A stretch of DNA of 64,000 nt from Trebonia kvetii. Lineage in GTDB: Bacteria > Actinomycetota > Actinomycetes > Streptosporangiales > Streptosporangiaceae. The stretch covers positions 472,519 through 536,518 of the forward strand of contig NZ_RPFW01000001.1 in NCBI RefSeq assembly GCF_007827045.1, written 5' to 3'. Position 1 is the first letter of the stretch; each line of letters begins with the position of its first letter. Below the pieces are notes generated by a model, which was given only the letters and a program-made list of their open reading frames with translations, made no database searches and was not told the origin of the DNA. A program made the translations under genes and the position numbers. Positions 27,926 through 36,472 of this stretch are shown here, piece after piece.

Positions 27926-30142
27926 TCACTGCAATGCACATGGCGAAAATGCCGGGACGGGCCAAAAATCGTGGCCTGTTCCTATGGTATGTAACGAAAG
28001 CTCGGCGGGCAGCGGTTCGGCGTGAAACACGGAAAGCCTGGAAACCGCGCGGGTTAGCGCCACATAGAGCCGTCTAAGCCCGTACGCCTCACCCGTCGCG
28101 ATCGAGCCGGGTTCGACCAGGACAACGTGGTCGAATTCCAGGCCCTTGGCCAGGGTGACGGGCACCAGCGTCAGCCGTCCGGCGTCGGGGTCGCCCGCCC
28201 CGGCGTCCTCGGCCGGCCCGCCGACGCTTGCGTCGTCAGCGCCGAGCACGTCGAAGCGCAGGCCCGCGGCGCGCAGCGCGCGGGAGTTCTCCGCCACGTG
28301 CTCGTCCGCGCAGATCACCGCCACCGAGCCGGGCCGCTCGAGCGCCGTCGCGCATTCGGCGGCCACGCGTGCGCCGATATCGGCCGCGGGCACCCGGGTC
28401 ACCCGCAGCGCACCCGCGTCCGCGCGCAGCGACCTGGCCGGCGCCAGGCCGGGCGCGATCGACGGCAGCAGCAGCGAGGCGAAGTCGAGGATCTGCCGCG
28501 GCACCCGGTAGCCCACGTCGAGCTCGCGGACCGCCGCGTCCGGCTTGCCGAGGTGGATGAGCAGCGTGGGCCAGGAGGTCGCGGCCCACGGCGTGGTGCC
28601 CTGCGCGATGTCGCCGAGCACGGTCGCGGCGCCGGTGGCGCAGCGCCGCCCGATCGCCCGCACCTCCATCGGCGACAGGTCCTGCGCCTCGTCCACCACG
28701 ATGTGCGCGATCGATGGCGTGCGCTCGATGAGGTCGGCCGCCTCGTCGATGAGCACCTGGTCGGCGCGGCTCCATGGCGCCGAGCCGAGTCCACGCGGCG
28801 GCTTCTGCCACGCGACCACGGCAATCTCGGCGTCCGAGAGGAGGCCGAACCCGTTCTGGATCAGCAGGTCTTGACTGGAAAGCAGGGCGAAGACGAGCTT
28901 CTTGGGGTCGGCCTTGGGCCAGACCTCGTCCACGCACCGGCGCACCGGCGCGGACCGCCGCATCGCGTCGTGCGTGCGGTCGTCGCACGTCTCGCCTGCC
29001 GCCTCGAGCTGAGTGAGCAGCACGTGCGCGATGCGGTGCGCGAGCAGGTCGCGGCCGGTGCCGTAGCGGGCGCCGCGCTCGCGCAGCTCGGCGGCGAGCG
29101 CCTCGATCTCGTGGGCGGGCAGCCGCAGCCGCCGGGCGCCGCGGCTGACGACGAGCGCCTCCTTGGGCGCCCTGAGCTGCGACCACAGCGCCCTGCGGAG
29201 TACCTCCGCCATCCGCGCGTCACCCTTGACGACGGCGGCCTCGTCGGTGTCCGTGCCGCGGATCTGAGTGGAGGCGACCAGTTCGGTCACCGTGGTCTGG
29301 GTGACGTCGAGCTCGCCGAGCGCGGGCAGCACATTCCTGATGTAGGAGAGGAAGGCCAGGTTGGGCCCCACGACGATCACGCCGCGGCGGGTCACCAGCT
29401 CCTTGTGCGCGTACAGCAGGTAGGCGACCCGGTGCAGGCCCACGGCGGTCTTGCCTGTCCCCGGCGCGCCCTGCACGCACACGGTGGTGCCCGCGCCGGC
29501 GCGCACGATGTCGTCCTGCTCGGGCTGGATCGTCGCCACGATGTCGCGCATCGGGCCGGACCTCGGCCGCTCGATTTCCGTGATCAGCAGCTTGCTCGGG
29601 TTACTAAGGGGATCGTCGGAACGGTTTCCCGTTACACCAATCCCGGTAAACCGCTCGTCTTCGAAGGCGGTAAGCGCTCCCCCGGAAAAACCGAACCGGC
29701 GGCGCAGCGTGAGTCCCATCGGGTCGGACTGGCTTGCCCGGTAGAACGGCCGGGACACCGGCGCGCGCCAGTCGAGCACCACCGGGGTGCCGTCTGGGTC
29801 GTGCACGTGGCGCCTGCCGATATGGAAGTCGGCGCCCGCGAAGTCCTTGTCGGACTCGGCGAGCTCGCTGTAGTCGAGGCGGCCGAAGAAGAGCGGCGCG
29901 TCTGGCAGGTCCTTCAGCGCCTCGGCGCGGCGGTACAGGTCGGCCTTGAGGTACTCCAGGCTCACCCGGTCGCCGGCCATCGGGTTCTGCGCGAGCGTGA
30001 GCACGTTCTCGCACATCAGGTGCAGGAACTCGCGGGAGAGTGCTAGGTGGGCGCGCTCGGCCGCGATCGTGCCGTCATTGTCTGCGCTTGGTCCGTCTGC
30101 GGTGGCCGCTGCAGCGGCCGCTGGCCCGGCGTCGGCGGGCAT
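27926..30142 (-). CDS. helR: HelD/HelR-type RNA polymerase-associated superfamily 1 helicase
   Basis: A 738-residue UvrD-like ATPase. After the N-terminal coil (HLALSREFLHLMCENVLTLA) comes Walker A GAPGTGKTAVGLHRVAYLLY, then the long HelD-specific insert, HIVVDEAQDLSPMEVRAIGR (Walker B), ELDVGYRVPRQILDFASLLL and VTLAKGLEFDHVVLVEPGSI. HelD proteins release stalled RNA polymerase; HelR members also displace rifamycin. Which subtype this is cannot be settled here. I chose the ATG at 30142 for its GAGGGAG box 6 nt upstream; a TTG at 30220 would add 26 low-complexity residues. Confidence 0.88.
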   Translation of the reverse strand: MPADAGPAAAAAATADGPSADNDGTIAAERAHLALSREFLHLMCENVLTLAQNPMAGDRVSLEYLKADLYRRAEALKDLPDAPLFFGRLDYSELAESDKDFAGADFHIGRRHVHDPDGTPVVLDWRAPVSRPFYRASQSDPMGLTLRRRFGFSGGALTAFEDERFTGIGVTGNRSDDPLSNPSKLLITEIERPRSGPMRDIVATIQPEQDDIVRAGAGTTVCVQGAPGTGKTAVGLHRVAYLLYAHKELVTRRGVIVVGPNLAFLSYIRNVLPALGELDVTQTTVTELVASTQIRGTDTDEAAVVKGDARMAEVLRRALWSQLRAPKEALVVSRGARRLRLPAHEIEALAAELRERGARYGTGRDLLAHRIAHVLLTQLEAAGETCDDRTHDAMRRSAPVRRCVDEVWPKADPKKLVFALLSSQDLLIQNGFGLLSDAEIAVVAWQKPPRGLGSAPWSRADQVLIDEAADLIERTPSIAHIVVDEAQDLSPMEVRAIGRRCATGAATVLGDIAQGTTPWAATSWPTLLIHLGKPDAAVRELDVGYRVPRQILDFASLLLPSIAPGLAPARSLRADAGALRVTRVPAADIGARVAAECATALERPGSVAVICADEHVAENSRALRAAGLRFDVLGADDASVGGPAEDAGAGDPDAGRLTLVPVTLAKGLEFDHVVLVEPGSIATGEAYGLRRLYVALTRAVSRLSVFHAEPLPAELSLHTIGTGHDFWPVPAFSPCALQ

Positions 30143-30227
30143 GGCTGACTCCCTCGAACGGTCGACGGTTGTTTCGCTGCCGCGCGGGTTTCCCGTGCCC
30201 GGCGTGCGCGCGAAGTTCAAGACCCTA

Positions 30228-30284
30228 GCACTTGGCTAGCGGAAGGTCACCTGGTTTTTCTTCCCGGCGCTTCCGCGCAAGTGC
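30228..30284. promoter_or_regulatory. Inverted repeat upstream of the HelD/HelR-type gene
   Basis: GCACTTG (30228-30234) and CGGAAG (30240-30245) are matched in reverse by CTTCCG (30270-30275) and CAAGTGC (30278-30284). The spacers are 5 and 2 nt and the middle is T-rich. It lies 86 nt upstream of the helicase start and 36 bp before the divergent PHP gene. It could be an operator shared by both genes or a leader hairpin. Confidence 0.5.
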
Positions 30285-30319
30285 TTCGTCCTCGCGGCCT
30301 GACCTGATCAGATGGAGGC

Positions 30320-31552
30320 ATGGGGTCGCTAATCAGGCACACCGGAAGGTTCACGCTCGACGACCGGATCGCCGCGCCGTGGCACTACCTGCCCGTCGAG
30401 GTTCCGGCGGGTACCGCGGCGCTGCGGGTGACGCTGTCCTACCCGGCGGAGAGCGGCGCCGTCCTCGACCTCGGCTGCTTCGACCCCGCGGGGTTCCGCG
30501 GCTGGTCAGGCGGAGCGCGGGAATCGTTCGTGGTCTCCGAGGCCGGGGCGACGCCGGGGTACCTGCCGGGGCCGGTGCCCGCCGGGGTGTGGCAGGTGAT
30601 CATCGGAGTGCACCTGCTGCCTGCGGACGGGGTGCCGTACGCGCTGACCGCCGAGGCGCTGTCCGCCGCAGCGTTGCCCGCCGGGGTGTCCGGCGGCTTT
30701 GGCGGCGCCGCTCCCCCGGTGCCCGCGGACCGGCCGGCGCGCCGGGCGCTGCCTTCGCCGGCCGGGATGACATGGCTGGCAGGCGATCTGCACGCGCACA
30801 CTGAGCACTCCGACGGGGTGCTGAGCGTGGCCGAGTTGGCCAGTTTCGCGGTGACCCAGGGGCTTGACTTCGCGGCGGTGACCGATCACAACACGGTGAG
30901 CCATCACGCGTCGCTCGGCCCCGCTGCGTCCAGATACGGGGTCACGCTGCTGCCCGGGCAGGAAGTGACCACCGTGTCCGGGCATGCCGGGGTGATCGGC
31001 GATGCCGGGTGGATCGACTTCCGCGAGCCCGCCGCGTCGTGGCTGACGGCGGCCGAGGCGGCGGGCGCGCTGATGTCGGTCAACCACCCGTTCGCCGGGC
31101 CGGTCTCCTGGCTGCATCCGATGCCGCGGCGGCCGCCGCTGCTCGAGGTCTGGCACTGGTCGTGGCTCGATCCGTTGTGGACGTTGCCCCTGTCCTGGTG
31201 GCAGGCGTGGGATCCGGCCGCGATTCCGGTGGGCGGCAGCGACTGGCACCGCCCGGGTTCGGACGCTCCGCTCGGCACGCCGACGACCTGGGTGCTGTGC
31301 GCGGATCCTGCTGTCGCCGGGGTGCTTGACGGGCTGCGGGCGGGGCGGGTGGCGATCTCCGCCTCGCGCGACGGCCCGCTGCTGCTGCGGCAGGAGGACG
31401 ACCTGCTCGCGGTGGCGGCGGACGGCCTGGTGCTCACCGGGCCGTCAGGTCCTTACCGGCGGATATCCGGTGACCTGGTACGGCTGCCTGGGGCCGTCGG
31501 CTACCAGCGGCTGCTCACCCCGGCGGGAGTGACGCTGGCGCTGACGCCGTAA
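30320..31552 (+). CDS. CehA/McbA-family PHP metallohydrolase
   Basis: A 410-residue protein. The N-terminal about 145 residues form a beta-rich domain. The PHP domain then starts WLAGDLHAHTEHSDGVLS (metal-binding HxH), with FAAVTDHNTVSHH, LLPGQEVTT, SVNHPF and VGGSDWHRPG giving the remaining ligands. CehA/McbA members hydrolyse varied esters and phosphoesters, and the substrate here is unknown. There is no signal peptide. It is divergent from the HelD/HelR-type gene. Confidence 0.85.
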   Translation: MGSLIRHTGRFTLDDRIAAPWHYLPVEVPAGTAALRVTLSYPAESGAVLDLGCFDPAGFRGWSGGARESFVVSEAGATPGYLPGPVPAGVWQVIIGVHLLPADGVPYALTAEALSAAALPAGVSGGFGGAAPPVPADRPARRALPSPAGMTWLAGDLHAHTEHSDGVLSVAELASFAVTQGLDFAAVTDHNTVSHHASLGPAASRYGVTLLPGQEVTTVSGHAGVIGDAGWIDFREPAASWLTAAEAAGALMSVNHPFAGPVSWLHPMPRRPPLLEVWHWSWLDPLWTLPLSWWQAWDPAAIPVGGSDWHRPGSDAPLGTPTTWVLCADPAVAGVLDGLRAGRVAISASRDGPLLLRQEDDLLAVAADGLVLTGPSGPYRRISGDLVRLPGAVGYQRLLTPAGVTLALTP

Positions 31553-31588
31553 CCGGCTCCGGTCCCGGCCTGGGTCGCCTCGCCCGGC

Positions 31589-32326
31589 TCAGTTCGCCGC
31601 GAGGTAGGCGACGCGGGCGTGCAGCAGCGCGCGGTGCGCCGTCAGGTCATCGACCTCGTCCGGCTTGGTGGGCCGCTCCCCCGCCTGGAGCGCCTGCGCG
31701 AGACGCTGCCCCGCGTCGCCTGGCTCGAGGGATTCGAAGACGATCAGCGGGTCGCTCTCCGCGGCCAGCCAGGTCTTGTCGAGCAGGCCCGCCGCGTCGT
31801 CCACCCAGGCGTCCTTGATCTTGCCGCCGTTGCCGTGGTCGATGAGGACCGACAGCGCGTGCTCCGCCGTGCCGTAACCGAAGCTCACCGTGACCGACTC
31901 CTGCCGGCCGCCGACGTCGCTGTAGTGCCAGCACTTCCCGATCGAGGGCGAGCCGATGGCCGCGGCCCAGTCCGCGTCGGGCACGCCGCCCGCGGCCACC
32001 CGGTCCGCCGCCGCCCGCGCGACCCGGCGCAGTGGCGGCCCGCCGACCGCGCCGAGAATCCGCAGCAGGGCGAGCGACTCGGAGGTCGCGTCCTCCTCGG
32101 CCGCCGGCACCACCGACAGCGCGAGTTCCCGCATGACCTCGCTGTCATCCGGCCCCGACTCCCCCGACCCGAGGGCGCCGATCATGTCCGATCCCCACAG
32201 TTCCGCGTCGATCGGCTGCCTGACGTGGGCCAGGACCTGCCGCGCTTCGCTCAGCACGACGCCGAAGGCCTGCGCTGGCTTTAGCGGGGCGAAGAGCTCG
32301 GCAATGTCGGATTCGGAGAAAGCCAT
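31589..32326 (-). CDS. Hypothetical protein, 245 residues
   Basis: I do not recognise a family. The sequence is an acidic, mostly helical cytosolic protein (FSESDIAELFAPLKPAQAFG; SLALLRILGAVGGPPLRRVA) with a central strand-rich part (WHYSDVGGRQESVTVSFGYG, then HALSVLIDHGNGGKIKDAWV). The start at 32326 (MAFSESD) is the first ATG with normal codon use. It converges with the PHP gene and lies downstream of tag. Similar proteins of unknown role occur in actinobacteria. Confidence 0.65.
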   Translation of the reverse strand: MAFSESDIAELFAPLKPAQAFGVVLSEARQVLAHVRQPIDAELWGSDMIGALGSGESGPDDSEVMRELALSVVPAAEEDATSESLALLRILGAVGGPPLRRVARAAADRVAAGGVPDADWAAAIGSPSIGKCWHYSDVGGRQESVTVSFGYGTAEHALSVLIDHGNGGKIKDAWVDDAAGLLDKTWLAAESDPLIVFESLEPGDAGQRLAQALQAGERPTKPDEVDDLTAHRALLHARVAYLAAN

Positions 32327-32437
32327 GCGGCGTATTGTTACACGATCGCTACCCTTGTGCCCGCGAATGTGGGCTCCTGGGGGCAAATGATCATCTTGCC
32401 TGGTCGGTCCGGCTTACCCGGACTTACCGCCCATTCG

Positions 32438-33076
32438 TCACCGGGCGAAGCACGCCTCGAGGTGGTCGTTGACCAGGCCGCAGGCCTGCATCGCCGCGTA
32501 CATGGTGACCGGCCCGGTGAACACGAAGCCGCGCTTGCGCAGCTCCTTGGACAGCGCCTTGGAGGCCGGTGTCTGCGCCTGCAGGTCGGCGAGCGTGCGG
32601 GGCGCCGGGCGCGGGCCGGTTTCCGCGTAGCTCCACACCAGGTCGCTGAGGCCCTCGGGGAGGTCAAGGGCGGCGCGGGCGTTGGTGATGGACGCGTTGA
32701 TCTTGGCGCGGTTCCGGACGATGCCCGCGTCGGCGAGCAGCCGCGCCACGTCGTCATCGCCGAACTTGGCGACGGCGGCGATCTCGAAGCCCGCGAACGC
32801 GCGCCGGAAGTTCTCCCGCTTGCGCAAGATCGTCAGCCAGGACAGGCCCGACTGGAACGCCTCAAGGCAGATCCGCTCGAAGATGGCCTGGTCACCGCGG
32901 ACCGGCCGGCCCCACTCCGCGTCGTGGTAGGCGACGTACTCCGGTGCGCTCAGCCCCCACGGGCAGCGCAGCTTGCCGTCGGGCCCGGCGACCGCTCCCT
33001 TCGGCAGCGGGGTGCCGTCCGGTGCCGCCAACTGCGCGGGCCCCGCGCCCTCCGGGCTCACAGGACCGTCAGTCAT
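32438..33076 (-). CDS. tag: DNA-3-methyladenine glycosylase I
   Basis: A 212-residue constitutive-type glycosylase that removes 3-methyladenine. It has RCPWGLSAPEYVAYHDAEWG, FERICLEAFQSGLSWLTILRKR and the C-terminal zinc-binding region (GPVTMYAAMQACGLVNDHLE). The ATG overlaps the stop of the upstream DivIVA-like gene by 8 bp. M. tuberculosis has the same pair (Rv1209-Rv1210). With Ada-AlkA and Ogt it gives this region three alkylation-repair enzymes. Confidence 0.95.
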   Translation of the reverse strand: MTDGPVSPEGAGPAQLAAPDGTPLPKGAVAGPDGKLRCPWGLSAPEYVAYHDAEWGRPVRGDQAIFERICLEAFQSGLSWLTILRKRENFRRAFAGFEIAAVAKFGDDDVARLLADAGIVRNRAKINASITNARAALDLPEGLSDLVWSYAETGPRPAPRTLADLQAQTPASKALSKELRKRGFVFTGPVTMYAAMQACGLVNDHLEACFAR

Positions 33077-33716
33077 GCGAACGCTCGGGCGGCGGCGCCT
33101 GGTCGTCGCCGGCGGAGCCCGGGTCCGGCGCCTGCCAGGGCGGCTCGGGTGACTGCCACGGCGGCTCCTGCGCCTGCTCCCAGTGCTGCCCCTGGTCCTG
33201 CTGCCAGGGCTGCTCCTGGTTCTGCTGCCAGGGCTCCTCCTGGCCCTGCTCCCAGGGCTGCTCTTGCTGTTGCCACGACGGCTCGTGCCCTTCCCAAGAC
33301 TGCTCAGGGGCCTGCCAGGCCGGCTCGGTGCCCTGCCAGCGCATCGTCGCCGTATCGGCAACGCCGTCGGCGGGCGCGCGGCGGTGCCTGGCTCCCTCAT
33401 ACGGGCTGCCGAGCGGCGTCATCGGCGCGTGCTCCCTGCCCAGGTCGGTGACGAGCTGCTCGAGGGCGACGATCCGCACGTCGCGCTCCCTGATCGACTC
33501 GGCGATCTGCTCCATCGCCTCGTCGGTTGCCTGCACGTTGTACCCCCACAGTGACGTGGGCGGCCGCAGCAGGGCGACGTCGGTGGCGGACACCGGTCCA
33601 AGGTCGAGCGGCACGTAATCGGTGCGCTCGACCGACATCTCACCGAGGCGTCCGCGGAACGCGAGCACCGCCGCGGCGACGACGGCGAGGGTGGCAATCA
33701 CCATGACAACAAGCAC
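33069..33716 (-). CDS. DivIVA-like membrane-anchored protein with Trp/Gln repeat tail
   Basis: A 215-residue protein. Residues 1-20 form one membrane segment, and ATDEAMEQIAESIRERDVRI is a short coiled coil like DivIVA-domain proteins encoded beside tag. The last about 80 residues contain ten Trp spaced 7-8 residues apart, each followed by Gln or Glu (units such as WQQNQEQP and WEQAQEPP). The tail is disordered and low-complexity. A cell-envelope or septal scaffold role is inferred from family and context. Confidence 0.75.
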   Translation of the reverse strand: MLVVMVIATLAVVAAAVLAFRGRLGEMSVERTDYVPLDLGPVSATDVALLRPPTSLWGYNVQATDEAMEQIAESIRERDVRIVALEQLVTDLGREHAPMTPLGSPYEGARHRRAPADGVADTATMRWQGTEPAWQAPEQSWEGHEPSWQQQEQPWEQGQEEPWQQNQEQPWQQDQGQHWEQAQEPPWQSPEPPWQAPDPGSAGDDQAPPPERSHD

Positions 33717-33796
33717 ACGCCCATCGTGCCACGAACCGCCGACAAAATGTCACCGGAGGCCGCCTGCTGCGCGCTCCCCCACCGACCGGACGGCGA

Positions 33797-34690
33797 TCAG
33801 CCGGGCAGCGGCAGGCTGTCTAGCGAACCGGCGTCCAGCGAGCCCGCCCGGTCGAGCAGGACCATCGCGTCGTGGTCGGGTGTGCCAGGCTCGGCTAGGT
33901 AGACGATGAGACGCTGTCCGTCAGCCCGGTTCAGGTCGAGGGTCTCGTGCGCGAGCGTGAGCGTCCCGACCAGCGGATGCCGGATCACCCTGTCCCCCGC
34001 GCCTGCCCTGCGCACCTCGTAGCGGCCCCACAGCCGCCCGAAATCCGGGCTCTTGACGAGCAGTTCGCCGACCAGGGCCGCCAGGTCGGGTGCGTCTGGA
34101 TCGCTGCCTGCGACGGCGCGCAGCTGCGCGACGCAGCCGCGGGCCTTCTGCTCCCAGTCGGGCCACAGTTCCCGGGCGGCGGGGTGCAGGAACGTATAGG
34201 CGATCGTGTTGCGCTGCCGCGCGGGCCAGTCAAACAGCCCGGGGTGGATCCGCGCGCCGCCTGGATTGGCGGCGAGCATGTCGTAGGTCCTGCTGACCAC
34301 GTACGCCGGGTGCGGCCGCAGCGCCTCCAGCAGCCGCCTGGCGGTGGCGCGCACGGTGCGTGTCGGCGGCTTGCGCGGCTCTGGGGGCCGGCGCGCGGCC
34401 TGCACCGCCAGCGCCCGCAGGTAGTTCAGCTCCTCGTCATCGAGGCGCAGCGCCCTGCCGACCGCGTCCACCACCGCGGGACCAGGCCGGGTTTCCTTGC
34501 CGCGCTCCAGGCGCGTGTAGTAGTCGATGCTGACCCCGGCGAGCGTCGCGATCTCCTCGCGCCGCAGGCCGGGAGTGCGGCGCGCGCCGGGGCCCCGCGG
34601 CAGGCCGACGTCCTGCGGCCGGACGCCTTCCCTGCGGGCTCGCAGGAAACGCCCGAGCTCGGTCTGCTCCTGCTCGGTCATGCTTCCCAT
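33797..34690 (-). CDS. XRE-family regulator with MmyB-like ligand domain
   Basis: A 297-residue repressor-type protein. The N-terminal helix-turn-helix contains LRREEIATLAGVSIDYYTRL then ERGKE, typical of this family. The C-terminal domain (LRPHPAYVVSRTYDMLAANP...TLTLAHETLDLNRADGQRLI) is MmyB-like, a PAS-type pocket that may bind a fatty acid or drug. It is divergent from an MFS exporter 148 bp away and probably regulates it. The start may be the second Met (34681). Confidence 0.88.
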   Translation of the reverse strand: MGSMTEQEQTELGRFLRARREGVRPQDVGLPRGPGARRTPGLRREEIATLAGVSIDYYTRLERGKETRPGPAVVDAVGRALRLDDEELNYLRALAVQAARRPPEPRKPPTRTVRATARRLLEALRPHPAYVVSRTYDMLAANPGGARIHPGLFDWPARQRNTIAYTFLHPAARELWPDWEQKARGCVAQLRAVAGSDPDAPDLAALVGELLVKSPDFGRLWGRYEVRRAGAGDRVIRHPLVGTLTLAHETLDLNRADGQRLIVYLAEPGTPDHDAMVLLDRAGSLDAGSLDSLPLPG

Positions 34691-34838
34691 TCTGCCTGGG
34701 CTCCCGCCCGGCCGGCGGCTCCCAGAGGGGCCCCGTTGCTCCCTGGCTTAGCGCGCACCCGTTCCTCGGTCCCCTGATCACCACGCGGCGGAGATTCGCG
34801 GTCTGCCACGGGGCGGCGCGCGGCGGCAGGCTCGGGAT

Positions 34839-36296
34839 ATGACCGATTCTGACCTCTGGCGAGCGACCGACGCCCCCACCCGGCGGGTTACCGAAGCTGG
34901 CGTCCTAAGGCCCGCCCCGGTTCCGCAGCCCGCCCCGGTTGCGCCGCCCTCGCGGCAGGCGCGGCTGGTGCTCATCGCCGCGATTCTCGGGTTCTTCATG
35001 ATCAGCCTGGACGCGACCGCGGTGAACGTCGCGCTGTCGGCGATCGGGCGGTCGCTGCACGGCTCAACCGGCGGGCTGCAGTGGGCGGTGGACGGCTATA
35101 CGGTGCCGTTCGCCGCGCTGCTGATCACGGCGGGCGCGCTGTCTGACCGGCTCGGGGCGCGGCGCGTCTGCTGCTGGGGGCTCACGGTGTTCACCCTGGC
35201 TTCGGCGGGGTGCGGGCTCGCGCCCTCGCTGTGGGCGCTGATCGCGGCCCGGGTGGTGCAGGGCAGCGCCGCGGCGGTGCTGCTGCCCGCGTCGCTGGCG
35301 CTGGTCAGGCAGGCCTGTCACGATCCCGCGGCCCGAGCGCGCGCCGTCGCGGTGTGGAGTTCTGGCGGCGCGACCGCGATGGCCGCAGGCCCGGTGCTTG
35401 GCGGCGTCCTGACGTCGGCGGCCGGGTGGCGCGCCATCTTCTTCGTCAACCTGCCTGTCGGTGTTCTCGCCGTGGCGCTGCTCGGCTGGGCGCCGAGGTC
35501 GGCGCGGCGGTCCGCGCCGCTAGACCTGGCGGGTCAGGCCACCGCGGTGCTCGGGCTCACCGCGCTTTCCTACGGGGTGATCGCGGGCGGCGCCGATGGT
35601 TTCCGCGGCGTTCGCGTGGTTGTCTCGCTGCTCGTCGCGGCCGCTGCGACCGTCGCGTTCTTCATGACGGAGGCGCGGGTGCGGGCACCGATGGTGCCGC
35701 TGTCCCTGCTGCGGTCGCGGACCGTTGCCGCCTGCCTGTTCACCGGGTTCTCCATCAATGCCGCCTTCTACGGCATCGCGTTCCTGCTCAGCCTGTACTT
35801 CCAGCGGGTGCTCGGCGAGCCCGCGGTCACCGCGGGCCTGCTGTTCCTGCCGATGACCGGGCTGCTGGCCGTCGCCAACCTGGCTTCCGCCCGCTTCGCG
35901 GCGCGCTGGGGGCATCGGCTCGCAGTCGGTCTCGGCCTGTCGGTCGGGACGCTCGGCATGCTCGCCCTCTCACTGCCGGACGGCAGCATCGCGACGGAGG
36001 TCGCCCTCGTGCCCGCGGGCGCCGGGCTCGGGTTCAGCCTGCCCTCGCTGACGTTCCTGCTGCTCGACGCCCTGCCCGCAGAGCGGGCCGGGCTGGCGGG
36101 CGGGCTGTTCAACGCGAGCAGGCAGACCGGCGGCGCGATCGCGGTCGCGGTGTTCGGTGCGCTGGTGTCCGGGGCGTTCGGCTCGTTCGAGGCGGGGATG
36201 CGGGTCAGCATGCTGATCGCCGCCGCGCTGCTCGCGGCGAGCACCGCCGCCGCGTTCACCGTGCTCGGCCGTCCCGGAGCGCGCGAGCCAAAATAG
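34839..36296 (+). CDS. MFS drug exporter, DHA2 (EmrB/QacA) family
   Basis: A 485-residue transporter with a cytosolic N-terminus of about 40 residues and then 14 expected membrane segments. Family motifs are LDATAVNVALSAIG, LQWAVDGYTVPFAALLITAG then ALSDRLGARR, and VWSSGGATAMAAGPVLGGVL. It would export drugs or metabolites against protons. The divergent XRE/MmyB-like gene is the likely regulator. A family B palindromic repeat follows 42 bp after the stop. Confidence 0.92.
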   Translation: MTDSDLWRATDAPTRRVTEAGVLRPAPVPQPAPVAPPSRQARLVLIAAILGFFMISLDATAVNVALSAIGRSLHGSTGGLQWAVDGYTVPFAALLITAGALSDRLGARRVCCWGLTVFTLASAGCGLAPSLWALIAARVVQGSAAAVLLPASLALVRQACHDPAARARAVAVWSSGGATAMAAGPVLGGVLTSAAGWRAIFFVNLPVGVLAVALLGWAPRSARRSAPLDLAGQATAVLGLTALSYGVIAGGADGFRGVRVVVSLLVAAAATVAFFMTEARVRAPMVPLSLLRSRTVAACLFTGFSINAAFYGIAFLLSLYFQRVLGEPAVTAGLLFLPMTGLLAVANLASARFAARWGHRLAVGLGLSVGTLGMLALSLPDGSIATEVALVPAGAGLGFSLPSLTFLLLDALPAERAGLAGGLFNASRQTGGAIAVAVFGALVSGAFGSFEAGMRVSMLIAAALLAASTAAAFTVLGRPGAREPK

Positions 36297-36338
36297 CCGC
36301 GGCAGGCGCAAATCGCCATAGATAAGACATCCGGGACG

Positions 36339-36427
36339 CATGATCACGGAAGCTTTGATCCTGGCGGAACTTTTCTACCCGATCCGGGTAGAAAAGTTCC
36401 GTTGTAAACCGAAGTTCCGTGATCATG
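36339..36427. repeat. Dispersed repeat family B, copy 1: 13-bp terminal inverted repeats and inner palindrome
   Basis: CATGATCACGGAA (36339-36351) is perfectly inverted at 36415-36427 (TTCCGTGATCATG). Inside, GGAACTTTTCTACCCG (36366-36381) pairs perfectly with CGGGTAGAAAAGTTCC (36385-36400) around ATC. A GTTGTAA spacer links the two. It lies between the convergent MFS and LOG genes, so it can also serve as a two-way terminator. Confidence 0.85.
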
Positions 36428-36472
36428 TTCGATGCACGGAGGCGCAGGTGACGTGCGGGGCTTACGGGTCGG

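Noticed and set aside
30228..30284. Known rifamycin-associated element upstream of the HelD/HelR-type gene
   Set aside because: The arms, the spacing and the sequence do not fit the short palindrome I recall; kept only as an unassigned inverted repeat.
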